From contig DAINDF010000001.1 of NCBI GenBank assembly GCA_036732005.1, forward strand, positions 124,001 to 188,000: DNA of 64,000 nucleotides, in the 5' to 3' direction. Below the pieces are notes generated by a model, which made no database searches, was not told where the DNA came from, and was given only the letters and a program-made list of their open reading frames with translations. The stretch comes from UBA1926 sp036732005 (GTDB lineage Bacteria > Planctomycetota > Phycisphaerae > Phycisphaerales > UBA1924). How positions within the stretch are numbered: position 1 is the first letter of the stretch; every line of letters starts with the position of its first letter. Both the position numbers and the translations under genes were made by a program. This document shows positions 18,954 to 28,180 of the stretch, one piece after another.

Positions 18954-19724
18954 TCAATCGGACAGAATAGGGCTCTCCCGCGCGGGCGACCACACCGCCG
19001 CGAGCAGCGCCAGCAACCCCGCCCCCACCAGCCTCGCGACCCAGGCCCAATGCCCGGGCCCCACCCAGGCCGGCCTCCCGCTCCACGAGCGATCGCGCAC
19101 CATCTCCCACGCCGCGGTCACCGGGCTCCACATCCACCCGGGCGTCACGCCCTCCGTCGAGGGCTCCATCGCGAGCACACCCGACCTCCACAGCAGCACG
19201 GGCGCCCCCGCCACCAGCACCAGCACCGCCGTCATCACCAGCACCCGCGTCACCGCGTGGGCCGACCCGCAACGGTGCCACCACAGCAGCACCGACCCGA
19301 TCATCAGCGCCCACCCGATCATCGCCCCGCTCAGCGCGCCGACCACCACCACCGGCCAATCCGCCAGGATCACCTGGGGCCACACCAGCGCCAGCGCCGG
19401 CAGCAGCAGCACCGCGAGATCACGCAGCACGAATCGCGCGCCGTCCGATCGCGCCGGCCTCTGCGTCAAACGGACCATCGGCCACAGCACGCACAGCCCC
19501 ACCACCACCAGCGCGATCAGCAGCCTCGCCGCCGGGCGGTAGACATCCGGCTCGAACCGACCCAGCGTCATCGCGGGGACCAGCGAGCCCATCGTGGTCA
19601 GCATCAGGTAGATCGTCCACGCCAGCGCCAGCACCCGGGGCTCGCCCCGCCGGTGCGACCAATCCGGCTTGCCCTTCGGGGGCCTGCCGAACAGATCAAG
19701 GTCCTGCGAGGCGTCACGGCTCAT
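18954..19724 (-). CDS. Polytopic membrane protein of unknown function
   Basis: The ATG at 19724 gives 256 residues with about six hydrophobic segments and a short charged cytoplasmic N-terminus (SRDASQDLDLFGRPPKGKPD). No catalytic motif is visible. It is placed 29 nt after ftsQ and 20 nt before greA, so it is probably co-transcribed with the division genes. A transport or envelope role is possible, but nothing in the sequence decides this. Confidence 0.75.
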   Translation of the reverse strand: MSRDASQDLDLFGRPPKGKPDWSHRRGEPRVLALAWTIYLMLTTMGSLVPAMTLGRFEPDVYRPAARLLIALVVVGLCVLWPMVRLTQRPARSDGARFVLRDLAVLLLPALALVWPQVILADWPVVVVGALSGAMIGWALMIGSVLLWWHRCGSAHAVTRVLVMTAVLVLVAGAPVLLWRSGVLAMEPSTEGVTPGWMWSPVTAAWEMVRDRSWSGRPAWVGPGHWAWVARLVGAGLLALLAAVWSPARESPILSD

Positions 19725-19753
19725 CGGCACACGGTACCCGCGACCACGCCGGC

Positions 19754-20665
19754 TCACCCGCCTGCGGTCAGGTCGATCTCGACGCGGGCCCGGTGGATCT
19801 CGATCCGCCGCTGCCCCCCGTCGATCCGCCCGGTGCGTGCCAGCAGCCCGCGCAACCGCGAAAGCCGCTCTTCCACGCCGGGCTCGCCGGGCTTCCACTC
19901 GTCGGGGGGCGAGCCCCAGACCACGCGTGTGCCGTGCGCCGTGACGATCTCCAAGGCGCCGCCCGAGCTGTGCGGCCCGACATCGACGCCCGCGACCTGC
20001 TCGAGCAGACCCGCCCGCGCGAGCACGCCCAGCAACTCCAGCCCCACCGCGACATCACGTCCCGGCCAGAGCTGCTCGTACCGGGACGCGTCGAGCCCGA
20101 CCGGCTCCGGCCCGTAGCGACACCCGAAGATCACCGGACGGTTCGAGCCCCCCGGCATGTACACCGGGGGCATCGGCATCCCTCGCGTCGAGATCAGGTG
20201 ATCGCGGTCGCGCCAGCGCACCACCGCGGCCGGCTGACGCCACTCCCCGGTGACCGCGAGCCGGCCCGGCTCGACCACCCGCACCGCCGGGGGGGCGACG
20301 AACCACCCCGTCCGCCCCAGCGCCTCGGACACCGCCCGGAGCGGCGCCACGCTGAGCGCATCGCCCGACCCCGCAGCCCGCTCGGCGACGAGCAGCAGTT
20401 CCTCCTGGTCCCGCGCCGGGAGCCAGGACTCGTTGGTGCCGGGCAGGCGAGGCCACGCGATCGAGACCGCCAGCGGCCCCTCCGGCGCCATCTCCTCCGC
20501 CGCGAGGTCACGCACCGTCCCCACGCCGAAGGTCATCCCCACCGCCAGCGCGATCAACGCCAGGACCGAAACCACCCGGCTCGACCAGTGCCCCACCGCC
20601 CGCCAGTCGACCCCCGCCCTGGCCGGTTTCTTCGGCTTCTTCTGACTCTTCTTCGCCCTTGCCAC
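19754..20665 (-). CDS. ftsQ: FtsQ-like cell division protein
   Basis: The GTG at 20665 sits 2 nt after the ddl stop with GGAGG upstream, so I prefer it over an ATG 33 nt earlier that overlaps ddl. The 303-residue protein has a Lys/Arg-rich cytoplasmic tail (KKSQKKPKKP), one membrane helix at about 29-50, and a periplasmic region with POTRA-like features (LGRTGWFVAPPAVRVV). FtsQ links early and late divisome proteins. Similarity is low, as usual for this family, and the call leans on topology and the position after murC-murB-ddl, the classic dcw order. Confidence 0.78.
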   Translation of the reverse strand: MARAKKSQKKPKKPARAGVDWRAVGHWSSRVVSVLALIALAVGMTFGVGTVRDLAAEEMAPEGPLAVSIAWPRLPGTNESWLPARDQEELLLVAERAAGSGDALSVAPLRAVSEALGRTGWFVAPPAVRVVEPGRLAVTGEWRQPAAVVRWRDRDHLISTRGMPMPPVYMPGGSNRPVIFGCRYGPEPVGLDASRYEQLWPGRDVAVGLELLGVLARAGLLEQVAGVDVGPHSSGGALEIVTAHGTRVVWGSPPDEWKPGEPGVEERLSRLRGLLARTGRIDGGQRRIEIHRARVEIDLTAGG

Positions 20666-20667
20666 GC

Positions 20668-21600
20668 TCAGCCCTCCAACCCGCTCGCCGCCAGGCACAC
20701 CAGCCGAGACACCAGGGACGCCATCGTGACCCCCGTGTGGGCCGCCGCCTTCGGGAGTAGACTCGTCGCGGTGAACCCCGGCATCGTGTTCACCTCGAGC
20801 AGCCAGGCCCCGCCCTCGCCGTCAAGCAGGAAATCCACCCGGCACAGATGACGAACCCCGATCCGCCGGGCCAGATCCAGCGCCCCCCGCTGCAGCGCCC
20901 GGGCCGTCTCCCCGGGCAGATCGGGCCCGACAATGTACCGGGTATCGGTCCGCTGGTACTTCGCGTCGTAGTCGTACACCCCGCCCGCGGCCACGATCTC
21001 GATCAACGGGAGCGCTCCGAGAGCACCTCCCTCGCCCGCGACGACCCCGACCGTGAGCTCCCGGCCCCGGATCATCCCCTCGACCATGAAGGCCCGGTCG
21101 CCGAACTCGCCGGACGCGACCCGGGCGTGCGCACGGAGCCAGTCATGTTCCCCGTGGCACATCATCAGCCCCACGCTCGACCCCTCGTGAACGGGCTTGA
21201 CCACCACCGGCAGCGGGAGCGGGCACCCGGCGTCCGCGCGGTTCAGCACCGCCCCGGGCGCCGTCGCGAGCCCGGCCGCCGAGGCCGCGAGCTTCGTTGC
21301 GACCTTGTCCATCGCCAAACGCGCGGCGTGCGCGCGGCATCCGACGAACGGCCGCCCGTCGCGTTCGAGCAGGTCCTGCATCGGCCCGCCCTCGCCCCAG
21401 GCCCCGTGCAGCACCGGGAAAACCACCTCGCCCCGGAGCGCCGTGAACTCTGGGGCGGTCAGCGCCCCGATCTCGGCGTGCTCGACCTCGTGCCCGGCCT
21501 CGCGCAGCGCGGCCGCGACGCCGGCGGCGCTGCGCAGGCTGACCTCGCGCTCCGCGTCGGGCCCGCCGCCCAGGACGAGCACGGAGGGTTGCACGCTCAT
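20668..21600 (-). CDS. ddl: D-alanine--D-alanine ligase
   Basis: The 310-residue ATP-grasp enzyme shows LGGGPDAEREVSLRSAA at the N-terminus, the FPVLHGAWGEGG loop, KPVHEGSSVG in the central domain and LEVNTMPGFT near the end, all hallmarks of Ddl. The substrate-loop Tyr is in the YDYDAKY region, typical of D-Ala-D-Ala rather than D-Ala-D-Lac enzymes. It makes the dipeptide used by MurF. Its ATG overlaps the murB stop as ATGA, indicating translational coupling. Confidence 0.96.
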   Translation of the reverse strand: MSVQPSVLVLGGGPDAEREVSLRSAAGVAAALREAGHEVEHAEIGALTAPEFTALRGEVVFPVLHGAWGEGGPMQDLLERDGRPFVGCRAHAARLAMDKVATKLAASAAGLATAPGAVLNRADAGCPLPLPVVVKPVHEGSSVGLMMCHGEHDWLRAHARVASGEFGDRAFMVEGMIRGRELTVGVVAGEGGALGALPLIEIVAAGGVYDYDAKYQRTDTRYIVGPDLPGETARALQRGALDLARRIGVRHLCRVDFLLDGEGGAWLLEVNTMPGFTATSLLPKAAAHTGVTMASLVSRLVCLAASGLEG

Positions 21601-22505
21601 GCCCCTCGCTCCCAGACGACGACTTCCCGCTCGAGGCGGACGCCGAACGCGTCGAACACGCGCGACGCGACGCGGTCCATCAGGCGGATGACATCCGACG
21701 CGGTCGCCCCCGGGCGGGTCACCAGGAAATTGGCGTGCACGGCGCTCACCTCGGCGCCCCCCTCGCGGAGACCCTTGCCCCCGGCCCGGTCGATGAGCAG
21801 GCCCGCGCTGACCCTCGCGCCGGCGGGGCCGATGGAATCGAGATCGTGGGCGAGCGTGGGATTCTTGAAGCAGCAGCCGGCGGAGTCCTCGCCCATCGGC
21901 TGGGTCGCTTTCTTCGCCGCCATGCAGGCCTTGAGCCGCTCGCGGATCGACGCGGGGTCCTCGGGCCGCAGCGAAAAGACCGCCGCGGTGACGACCATCC
22001 CGGCCAGCCCGCTCCGGCGGTACGCGAAGTCGATCTCGGCCCGTTCGAGCACGCGGGCTTCGCCCTGCCCATCGATGACCTCAACCGCACGGACCGCGTC
22101 GGCGATCTCGCCGAACCTGCCCCCGGCGTTCATGAAGACCGCGCCGCCGACGCTCGCGGGGATGCCCGCGAGGACCTCGAGACCCGCGAGCCCGCGACGA
22201 GCAGTTTCTGTAATTAGTTGCGGCAGCCGGACGCCCGCGCCGGCGCGCACGAGGCCGGTCGCCGGGTCGATCTCCACCGAGTCGAGCGGCTCGAGGTCCA
22301 GGACCAGCCCGTCCACGCCGTCGTCGGCGACGAGCAGATTGGCGCCGTCGCCGAGCACGCGGACATGCTCGCCGGTGCGCACCATCGCGGCGACCTGGGC
22401 GGCAGAGGCCGGGCGGGCGAGGCGATCGGCCGCCCCGCCGATCCCGAACCATGTCGAGATCGGCGCGTGCTCGATGATCTGGATCTCGTGGTCCATCCGG
22501 ATCAT
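21597..22505 (-). CDS. murB: UDP-N-acetylenolpyruvoylglucosamine reductase
   Basis: The product has 302 residues. The FAD-binding part carries STWFGIGGAADRL and LGDGANLLV. The middle holds GIPASVGGAVFMNAGG, and the active-site YRRSG motif gives the catalytic Arg. The C-terminal domain has the proton-donor Ser/Cys region DSAGCCFKNP and AVHANFLVT. MurB reduces enolpyruvyl-UDP-GlcNAc to UDP-MurNAc using NADPH. The start overlaps the murC stop as ATGA; a second Met three codons on is also possible. The stop overlaps ddl in the same way. Confidence 0.96.
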   Translation of the reverse strand: MIRMDHEIQIIEHAPISTWFGIGGAADRLARPASAAQVAAMVRTGEHVRVLGDGANLLVADDGVDGLVLDLEPLDSVEIDPATGLVRAGAGVRLPQLITETARRGLAGLEVLAGIPASVGGAVFMNAGGRFGEIADAVRAVEVIDGQGEARVLERAEIDFAYRRSGLAGMVVTAAVFSLRPEDPASIRERLKACMAAKKATQPMGEDSAGCCFKNPTLAHDLDSIGPAGARVSAGLLIDRAGGKGLREGGAEVSAVHANFLVTRPGATASDVIRLMDRVASRVFDAFGVRLEREVVVWERGA

Positions 22506-24052
22506 CCGCGCTTCGGCGCTCCCGCGAGGTAGTCTCGGGCGACCTGCCAGACCGGGCCCGCGCCCATGACAACGAGCAGATCCCCGGGGCGGCAGAGGTT
22601 CTCGAGTTGCTCGGTGATCGCCCCGAACGGGTACAGATGCATCGCGCGCACGCCGCGGGTGCGGAGGCGATCGACGAGGTCGGCCGCGGAGACCTTGTGC
22701 TTCTCCGTCTCGCTGTCGCGGACGAAGTAGATGTGCGGGACGATGACCACATCGGCCTGCTCGAAACTCGTGGCGAATTCCTCGAGCAGGAACCGCGTGC
22801 GGCTGTGCTGGTGCGGCTGGAAGACGCAGACGAGCCGCCCGGCGCCGGGCTCGCCGAGCCGCTCGGCCTGACGGAGAGAGCGGAGGGTCGCCTCGATCTC
22901 GGTGGGGTGGTGCCCGTAGTCGTCGTAGACGCGGACGACGCCGCCCTCCGGGAGCGGACGCTCGCCCAGGCACTGCATGCGTCGGTCCAGGCCCCGGAAC
23001 GCGGAGAGCGAACGCCCCACCGTCTCCGGATCGGCCCCGAGCCCGATCGCGATCGCCGCGGCAACGGCGCTGTTCATCGCGTTGTGCTCGCCCGGCATCT
23101 GGTTGGTCCACTCGGCGCGCACGCCCCCGGGGCCGGTGAGCGTCACGCGACGGCTTTCGACCTCGGTGCGGACCACCCAGTCGGCCGACGGGGCGAACCC
23201 GATGGTCTCCACGGCGCAGCGGAGGCCCGCGGTGATCTCGCGGCGGTGGGCGCCGTCGTGCCCGATGAGAAGCCGACCGCCTTCGGCCTCCGCCGGGAGC
23301 AGGCGTGCAAAGCCCGCGAACGCCTCGATGACCGCGTCGAGCGACCCGTAGATGTCGAGGTGGTCGGCCTCGACATTCGCGATCGCGCCGATCACGGGGC
23401 GGTGGTGGTGGAACGAGCGGTTGAACTCGCACGCCTCGGCGATGAGCAGGCCGGGGCGCCCGGCGAGCGGGCCGTGGTGGATCTGCGGCGACCCGAGCCG
23501 GAACCCGCTCCCCGCGGGACGCCCGCCCGAGGCGGGCGTGATGCCGAGGCACCCGTGGGCCAGTTGATCGCAGGTCGCTCCCACGATCACCCCGGGATCG
23601 AATCCCGTGTCGGTGAGGATGCATCCGAGCATCGCCGTGGTCGTGCTCTTCCCGTGCGTGCCGGCGACGGAGATGCCGGTCCGCCCGGCCATGCTGCGCC
23701 CGAGCGCCTCGGCGTAGGTGAAGATCGGCAGCCCGCGGTTCTGCGCCTCGATCAGCTGGGGGTGGTCGGGCTTGACGGCGGCCGAGGCGACGATCCCGTC
23801 GACATCCTCGGGCAGGTCCGCCGCGGTCTGCTCGAACCCGACGGCGACGCCCTCGGCGCGCAGCCCGTCGGTCAGCGAGGAAGGCGTCGTGTCCGACCCC
23901 GAGACCGTGGCCCCGTCCGCGGCGAGCAGGCGGGCGAGCCCCGACATGCCGCACCCACCGATGCCGATCAGATAGGGCCTGGAGAGTCCGAGCGCCATGC
24001 AGACGGCTCCGGGGGCGGGTCGGGGTTGGGCGGTCCGGATGGAGGTCATCAT
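22502..24052 (-). CDS. murC: UDP-N-acetylmuramate--L-alanine ligase
   Basis: The 516-residue protein has GIGGCGMSGLA (UDP-binding Rossmann), AGTHGKSTTTAML (P-loop), NVEADHLDIY, YDDYGHHPTEIEATL and FQPHQHSRT, the full set of MurC motifs. It adds L-Ala to UDP-MurNAc in the cytoplasm. It is the first gene of the minus-strand peptidoglycan/division run. The ATG at 24052 (or the adjacent one at 24049) follows GGAGG; a later Met at 23998 also has a weak site. The start region is covered by a perfect palindrome. An insertion-like stretch around residues 175-195 (ASGGRPAGSGFRLG) is slightly longer than in most homologues. Confidence 0.96.
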   Translation of the reverse strand: MMTSIRTAQPRPAPGAVCMALGLSRPYLIGIGGCGMSGLARLLAADGATVSGSDTTPSSLTDGLRAEGVAVGFEQTAADLPEDVDGIVASAAVKPDHPQLIEAQNRGLPIFTYAEALGRSMAGRTGISVAGTHGKSTTTAMLGCILTDTGFDPGVIVGATCDQLAHGCLGITPASGGRPAGSGFRLGSPQIHHGPLAGRPGLLIAEACEFNRSFHHHRPVIGAIANVEADHLDIYGSLDAVIEAFAGFARLLPAEAEGGRLLIGHDGAHRREITAGLRCAVETIGFAPSADWVVRTEVESRRVTLTGPGGVRAEWTNQMPGEHNAMNSAVAAAIAIGLGADPETVGRSLSAFRGLDRRMQCLGERPLPEGGVVRVYDDYGHHPTEIEATLRSLRQAERLGEPGAGRLVCVFQPHQHSRTRFLLEEFATSFEQADVVIVPHIYFVRDSETEKHKVSAADLVDRLRTRGVRAMHLYPFGAITEQLENLCRPGDLLVVMGAGPVWQVARDYLAGAPKRG

Positions 24053-24059
24053 GACCTCC
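24041..24059. promoter_or_regulatory. 19-bp palindrome covering the murC ribosome-binding site and start
   Basis: GGAGGTCATCATGACCTCC is a perfect inverted repeat with 9-bp arms around one central base. On the minus strand it contains both the GGAGG ribosome-binding sequence and the paired ATG codons of murC. Folded in the mRNA it would hide the start; as DNA it could be an operator. Which applies cannot be decided here. Confidence 0.5.
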
Positions 24060-24127
24060 CGTATCGGCGCGGGGGGCGGATTCGCAACAGCGGCCCCCGA
24101 CGCGTCCGGACGCTAGGCTTGCGCCCG

Positions 24128-24649
24128 ATGCCCGAGCCCCTGCCCTACCGCCTGGCCTGCCTGTGCGACCTCCGAGACGAGGCGGGGCGGATCCTGCTGA
24201 TCCACCGGGAGCGGGCCCCCAACAAGGGCCTGTGCTCGCCCATCGGGGGGAAGCTCGACATGGCGACGGGGGAGAGCCCGGCGCAGTGCGCCCAGCGTGA
24301 GATCATGGAGGAGGCGGGCATTCTGGTCCCCCTCGACCGCCTCCATCTGGGCGGGATGATCGCCGAGACCGGGTTCGAGGGGACGGGACACTGGCTCCTC
24401 TTCTATTACCGCGTGCTCGGGGCGGTCGAGGTGCCGGAGACCACCATCGCCGAGGGACGGCTGGCCTGGCACGCCCCCGAGGAACTCGAGACGCTCCCCC
24501 TGCCGGAAACGGACCGGAAGATCATCTGGCCGATGATCCGCGAGCACGAGGGCGTCGGCGGGCGCCCGGGGTTCTTCGCGCTGCACATCGACTGCACCGG
24601 GCCCAACGGGATCACCTGGACGGTCGAGGAATCGTTCCCGCCGGCCTGA
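24128..24649 (+). CDS. NUDIX hydrolase
   Basis: The 173-residue protein carries a complete Nudix box at about 41-63 (GKLDMATGE, then REIMEEAGI), fitting GX5EX7REUXEEXGU, which binds Mg2+ and hydrolyses nucleoside diphosphates linked to another group. The flanking sequence (LIHRERAPNKGLCSPIGG) recalls the 8-oxo-dGTP diphosphatase-like branch, but substrate cannot be assigned. It is divergent from murC with a 75-nt gap that must hold both promoters. The ATG is the first in frame. Confidence 0.9.
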   Translation: MPEPLPYRLACLCDLRDEAGRILLIHRERAPNKGLCSPIGGKLDMATGESPAQCAQREIMEEAGILVPLDRLHLGGMIAETGFEGTGHWLLFYYRVLGAVEVPETTIAEGRLAWHAPEELETLPLPETDRKIIWPMIREHEGVGGRPGFFALHIDCTGPNGITWTVEESFPPA

Positions 24650-24721
24650 CCCGGCCCGCAACCGACCGCGGCGGACGCCGAACCAAGGGTGGTACACTCG
24701 ACGGATGAGGAGGCCTCGAGC

Positions 24722-26581
24722 ATGAAGTCGACCGCCGGGCGTTGGCCCGCGCTCATTGTTCTCACGCTGCTCGCCCTGGTCGCCGGCGCGTTTGCGCAGG
24801 AAGGGGCGGGCTCCGTCCCCGCCGCGAGGCAGGCCGACGATGTTGTCGTGATCACCGTCCGCGGGGAGATCGACCGGTGGACGGAACTGAGCGTGAAGCG
24901 ACGCCTCGCCCAGGCCGAGGAGAGCGGCGCCGACGCGGTGGTGATCGAGATCGATTCCCCCGGCGGCGAGGTCGGCGCGGTGCTCGAGATCTGCAATGCG
25001 ATCAAGGGGTCGACGATCACCAACACCGTCGCGTGGGTGCACCCCGACGCCTATTCGGGCGGGGCGATCATCGCGCTGGCCTGCCGGGAGATCGTCACCT
25101 CGAGCCCTGCGAGCATGGGGGACGCGTTCCCGATCACCTTCGGGCCCATGGGCGTGCGGGGGCTCTCCCCCGATGAACGCACCAAGTTCCTGCCCCCGCT
25201 GCTGACCGAGGTCGCCGATTCGGCGCGGCGTTCCGGGTACGACGAGTTCGTCGTGCAGGCGATGGTGGTGGACGGGATCGAGCTCTGGTCGGTGAAAGAC
25301 GCCGACACGGGCCGGCTCTGGTTCATCAACGAGGCGGAATACCGGGTGCTCTTCGAGGGCGACCCGCCTCGGGGAAAGCCGGTCCTGACGAGCGTGACCG
25401 GGGGGCGGGCGAGCACGCTCGCCGCCGGGGAACCGGCCGAGGCGCCTTCGGAATCGGAAGCTGAATCAGAATCCGGCGCGGCCGGAGACGGGCAGGCGGG
25501 CGAGGGGGAAGCCCCCGCCTCGGCGGCCCCGCCCGCGACCCAGCCCGGCGCCGGACCCGCCGACCGTGACACGGCGTTCACCCCCGCGTCTCCGAGCGTG
25601 GCGGATCTGGCCTCGGCCGCGTCGGAGGGGCTGGGGGCCGCGAGCACGCGTCCGGTGTTCACCGCGGGCGACCGGGGCCGGTTCGTGGACCCGGTGTACA
25701 TCTGCGACGGCACCGGCCCGATCGTCCTCCGGGATGACCAGTTGCGTCAGTTCGGGTTCTCCGCCGCGCTCGTGCAGAACGACGACCAGTTGCGGGCCTA
25801 CTTCGGCGCCAAGCGGATGATCCGGACGGAGCAGACCTGGTCGGAGTCGATGGTGCGGTTCCTGATGCACCCTGTGGTCCGGGGTGTGCTGATCGTGATC
25901 CTGCTGCTCGGGCTGTTTGTTGAGATGAGCAGCCCGGGGATGATCCTCCCGGGGGCTCTGGCGGTCGGGGCCCTGCTGGCGATCCTCGCCCCCCCGCTGC
26001 TCGTCGGGATGGCCGGGTGGTGGGAACTGCTCGCGCTCGCCGCGGGGATCCTGTGCCTGATGGTCGAGTTGCTGGTGCTCCCGGGGTTCGGGGTGTTCGG
26101 GGTCATCGGGCTTGTCGCGCTGTTCGTGGGTCTGGTCGGCACCTTCATCCCCGACGGCTCGGGCGGGCTCTTCGGGGGCGATCAGCAGGCGCAGACCGGG
26201 CTGCTCTTCGGAGTTGTGACCGTGCTGCTGAGCTCCTCGACCGCGGGTGTGCTCATGTTCTTGCTGGGCAAGCACTTCGGCACGCTTCCGCTGCTGAACA
26301 GGCTCATCCTGGACGCCTCCAACACCGAGGAGGAATCCGAGTTGGCGGCGATGGCGCCTCCCGAGGGCGTGGGGCCCTTCCCGGGCGACCGGGGCGTGGC
26401 CGCCTCGCCGCTGCGCCCATCGGGCCGGGCGTTGGTCCGCGGGCAGATGGTCGACGCGATCGCGCAGCGCGGGTATGTGGACGAGGGCGTGGCGATCGAG
26501 GTGGTGGAGCGGCGTGGGTTCTCGTGGGTGGTGCGCCCCGCGCTGCGCGGTGAAGGTGAATCGGAGGCGGAACAGGCATGA
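24722..26581 (+). CDS. NfeD-family membrane protein with ClpP-like protease domain
   Basis: The ATG at 24722 has GAGGAGG upstream and starts a signal peptide (residues 1-25), giving 619 residues. A ClpP/crotonase-like protease domain follows, with the catalytic Ser112 in AYSGGA and the IDSPGG loop. An acidic/Ala-Pro linker at about 225-290 interrupts it. Four to five membrane helices lie at about 383-500, and a C-terminal NfeD OB-fold at about 555-610 (GRALVRGQMVDAIAQ). Long NfeD proteins work with flotillin-like proteins in membrane quality control. The next gene overlaps the stop by ATGA. Confidence 0.9.
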   Translation: MKSTAGRWPALIVLTLLALVAGAFAQEGAGSVPAARQADDVVVITVRGEIDRWTELSVKRRLAQAEESGADAVVIEIDSPGGEVGAVLEICNAIKGSTITNTVAWVHPDAYSGGAIIALACREIVTSSPASMGDAFPITFGPMGVRGLSPDERTKFLPPLLTEVADSARRSGYDEFVVQAMVVDGIELWSVKDADTGRLWFINEAEYRVLFEGDPPRGKPVLTSVTGGRASTLAAGEPAEAPSESEAESESGAAGDGQAGEGEAPASAAPPATQPGAGPADRDTAFTPASPSVADLASAASEGLGAASTRPVFTAGDRGRFVDPVYICDGTGPIVLRDDQLRQFGFSAALVQNDDQLRAYFGAKRMIRTEQTWSESMVRFLMHPVVRGVLIVILLLGLFVEMSSPGMILPGALAVGALLAILAPPLLVGMAGWWELLALAAGILCLMVELLVLPGFGVFGVIGLVALFVGLVGTFIPDGSGGLFGGDQQAQTGLLFGVVTVLLSSSTAGVLMFLLGKHFGTLPLLNRLILDASNTEEESELAAMAPPEGVGPFPGDRGVAASPLRPSGRALVRGQMVDAIAQRGYVDEGVAIEVVERRGFSWVVRPALRGEGESEAEQA

Positions 26582-27081
26582 CCGGGGACACGCTTCTGAT
26601 CTGGGGTCTGGCGCTGCTGGGGATCTCGGTGATCCTGCTGGTGCTGGAGGTCTTCATCCCGTCCGGTGGGGTCATCGCCGCGGTCGCGGGCGTCTGCTCG
26701 CTGGCGGGCGTGATCATGCTCTGGCGGTACGACACGACCTGGGGGGTGCTGGGGCTTCTGTTCATCCTCGTGGTCGGGCCCGCGGGCATCTACTGGGCGC
26801 TCAAAACCATGCCGTACACACCGGTCGGGCGAGCGCTCCTGGGCGGGCGCCCCGATGACGAGGTCGAAGCGCAGGAGGACGCCGAGCGCGACCGGCTCAT
26901 GCGCCGCAAGGCGCTGGTCGGGCAGACGGGCGTGGCGGTGGCGGACATGCACCCGGTCGGCGAGATCGATGTGGGCGGCGAGGTCTTCGAGGCCCTGGCC
27001 GAGCACGCGTGGATCGACGCGGGGGACCCTGTTCTTGTGACCCACGCGGACGGGCTGGCGATCCGGGTCCGCAAGGGCTGA
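26578..27081 (+). CDS. Short NfeD-like membrane protein
   Basis: The 167-residue protein has three membrane helices in the first 75 residues (LEVFIPSGGVIAAVAGVCSL is typical of NfeD) and a C-terminal OB-fold at about 100-165 (GQTGVAVADMHPVGEIDVGG). Its ATG overlaps the stop of the long nfeD gene, and floA follows after 85 nt. Two NfeD genes ahead of a flotillin-like gene is a recurrent arrangement, and the three products probably act in one membrane complex. Confidence 0.9.
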   Translation: MTGDTLLIWGLALLGISVILLVLEVFIPSGGVIAAVAGVCSLAGVIMLWRYDTTWGVLGLLFILVVGPAGIYWALKTMPYTPVGRALLGGRPDDEVEAQEDAERDRLMRRKALVGQTGVAVADMHPVGEIDVGGEVFEALAEHAWIDAGDPVLVTHADGLAIRVRKG

Positions 27082-27166
27082 GCCCGGCGGATCGCGGTCC
27101 CTATACTCGGGTCGGCGTGGGCGGACGGCCCGCGCGGGTTCGAGACCTCGGCAACGGAGGCTTCCT

Positions 27167-28174
27167 GTGGGACCGATCCTGATCATCGCCGGAATCGTCG
27201 GCCTTCTCTTCCTCCTGATCATCATCGCGATCGTCGGGCAGTTCTTCAGCCTGTGGTTCCAGGCGTTGCTCTCGAAGGCGCGGGTGAGCATCGCCGACCT
27301 GATCGGGATGCGGTTCCGGAAGGTCGACAGCCGGATCATCGTGCTCAGCCGGATCCGCGCGGTGAAGGCGGGCCTGCCGATCACGACGGCGCAGCTCGAG
27401 GAGCACTACCTCGCGGGCGGGCGGGTGACGAATGTCGTCAGCGCCCTGATCGCGGCCCAGAAGGCCCGCATCGATCTGGACTGGAACACCGCGACGGCGA
27501 TCGACCTGGCGGGCCGCGACATCCTCGACGCGGTCAACACCTCGGTGAACCCCAAGGTCATCGACTGCCCCAACCCCGCCCAGGGACGGACGACGATCGA
27601 CGCGGTTGCGAAGGACGGCATCCAGCTCAAGGCGCGGGCGCGGGTGACCGTGCGCACGAATCTCGCCCGTCTCGTCGGCGGCGCGACCGAGGACACGGTC
27701 ATCGCCCGCGTGGGCGAGGGCATCGTCTCGTCGATCGGCTCGGCGGACTCGCACAAGCAGGTGCTTGAGAACCCGGACCGGATCTCCAAGGCCGTGATGG
27801 CCCGGGGGCTGGACGCGGGGACGGCGTTCGAGATCCTCTCGATCGACATCGCGGATGTGGATGTTGGCGAGAACATCGGGGCGAAGCTGCAGGCGGACCA
27901 GGCGACGGCGGACACCAAGCGGTTCCAGGCCGAGGCCGAGCAGCGCCGCGCGATGGCGATGGCGCAGGAGCAGGAGTACAAGGCCGAGGTGCAGAAGAAC
28001 AAGGCGCTGGTGGTGCTGGCCGAGGCCGATGTGCCCCGCGCGATGGCCGACGCGTTCCGCAGCGGCAACCTCGGGATCATGGACTACTACCGCATGAAGA
28101 ATGTGGTGGCGGACACTTCCATGCGCACGGCCATCGCCCAGCCCGATTCGCCGGGCCGCCCGGACCGGGGCTGA
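27167..28174 (+). CDS. floA: Flotillin-like protein FloA
   Basis: The GTG start lies 7 nt after GGAGG and gives 335 residues. A membrane-inserting hydrophobic hairpin at 4-28 is followed by the SPFH/band-7-like domain (TIDAVAKDGIQLKARARVTVRTN) and a helical, Glu/Ala/Gln-rich C-terminal part (QAEAEQRRAMAMAQEQEY), as in FloA/YqfA. It scaffolds membrane microdomains. Placement after two nfeD genes supports the call. The C-terminal 15 residues are disordered. Confidence 0.95.
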   Translation: MGPILIIAGIVGLLFLLIIIAIVGQFFSLWFQALLSKARVSIADLIGMRFRKVDSRIIVLSRIRAVKAGLPITTAQLEEHYLAGGRVTNVVSALIAAQKARIDLDWNTATAIDLAGRDILDAVNTSVNPKVIDCPNPAQGRTTIDAVAKDGIQLKARARVTVRTNLARLVGGATEDTVIARVGEGIVSSIGSADSHKQVLENPDRISKAVMARGLDAGTAFEILSIDIADVDVGENIGAKLQADQATADTKRFQAEAEQRRAMAMAQEQEYKAEVQKNKALVVLAEADVPRAMADAFRSGNLGIMDYYRMKNVVADTSMRTAIAQPDSPGRPDRG

Positions 28175-28180
28175 TCGCTC

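Noticed and set aside
22506..23954. A long minus-strand extension upstream of murB
   Set aside because: It overlaps murC in another frame and is Arg/Ala-rich; the real murB start is at the ATGA overlap with murC.
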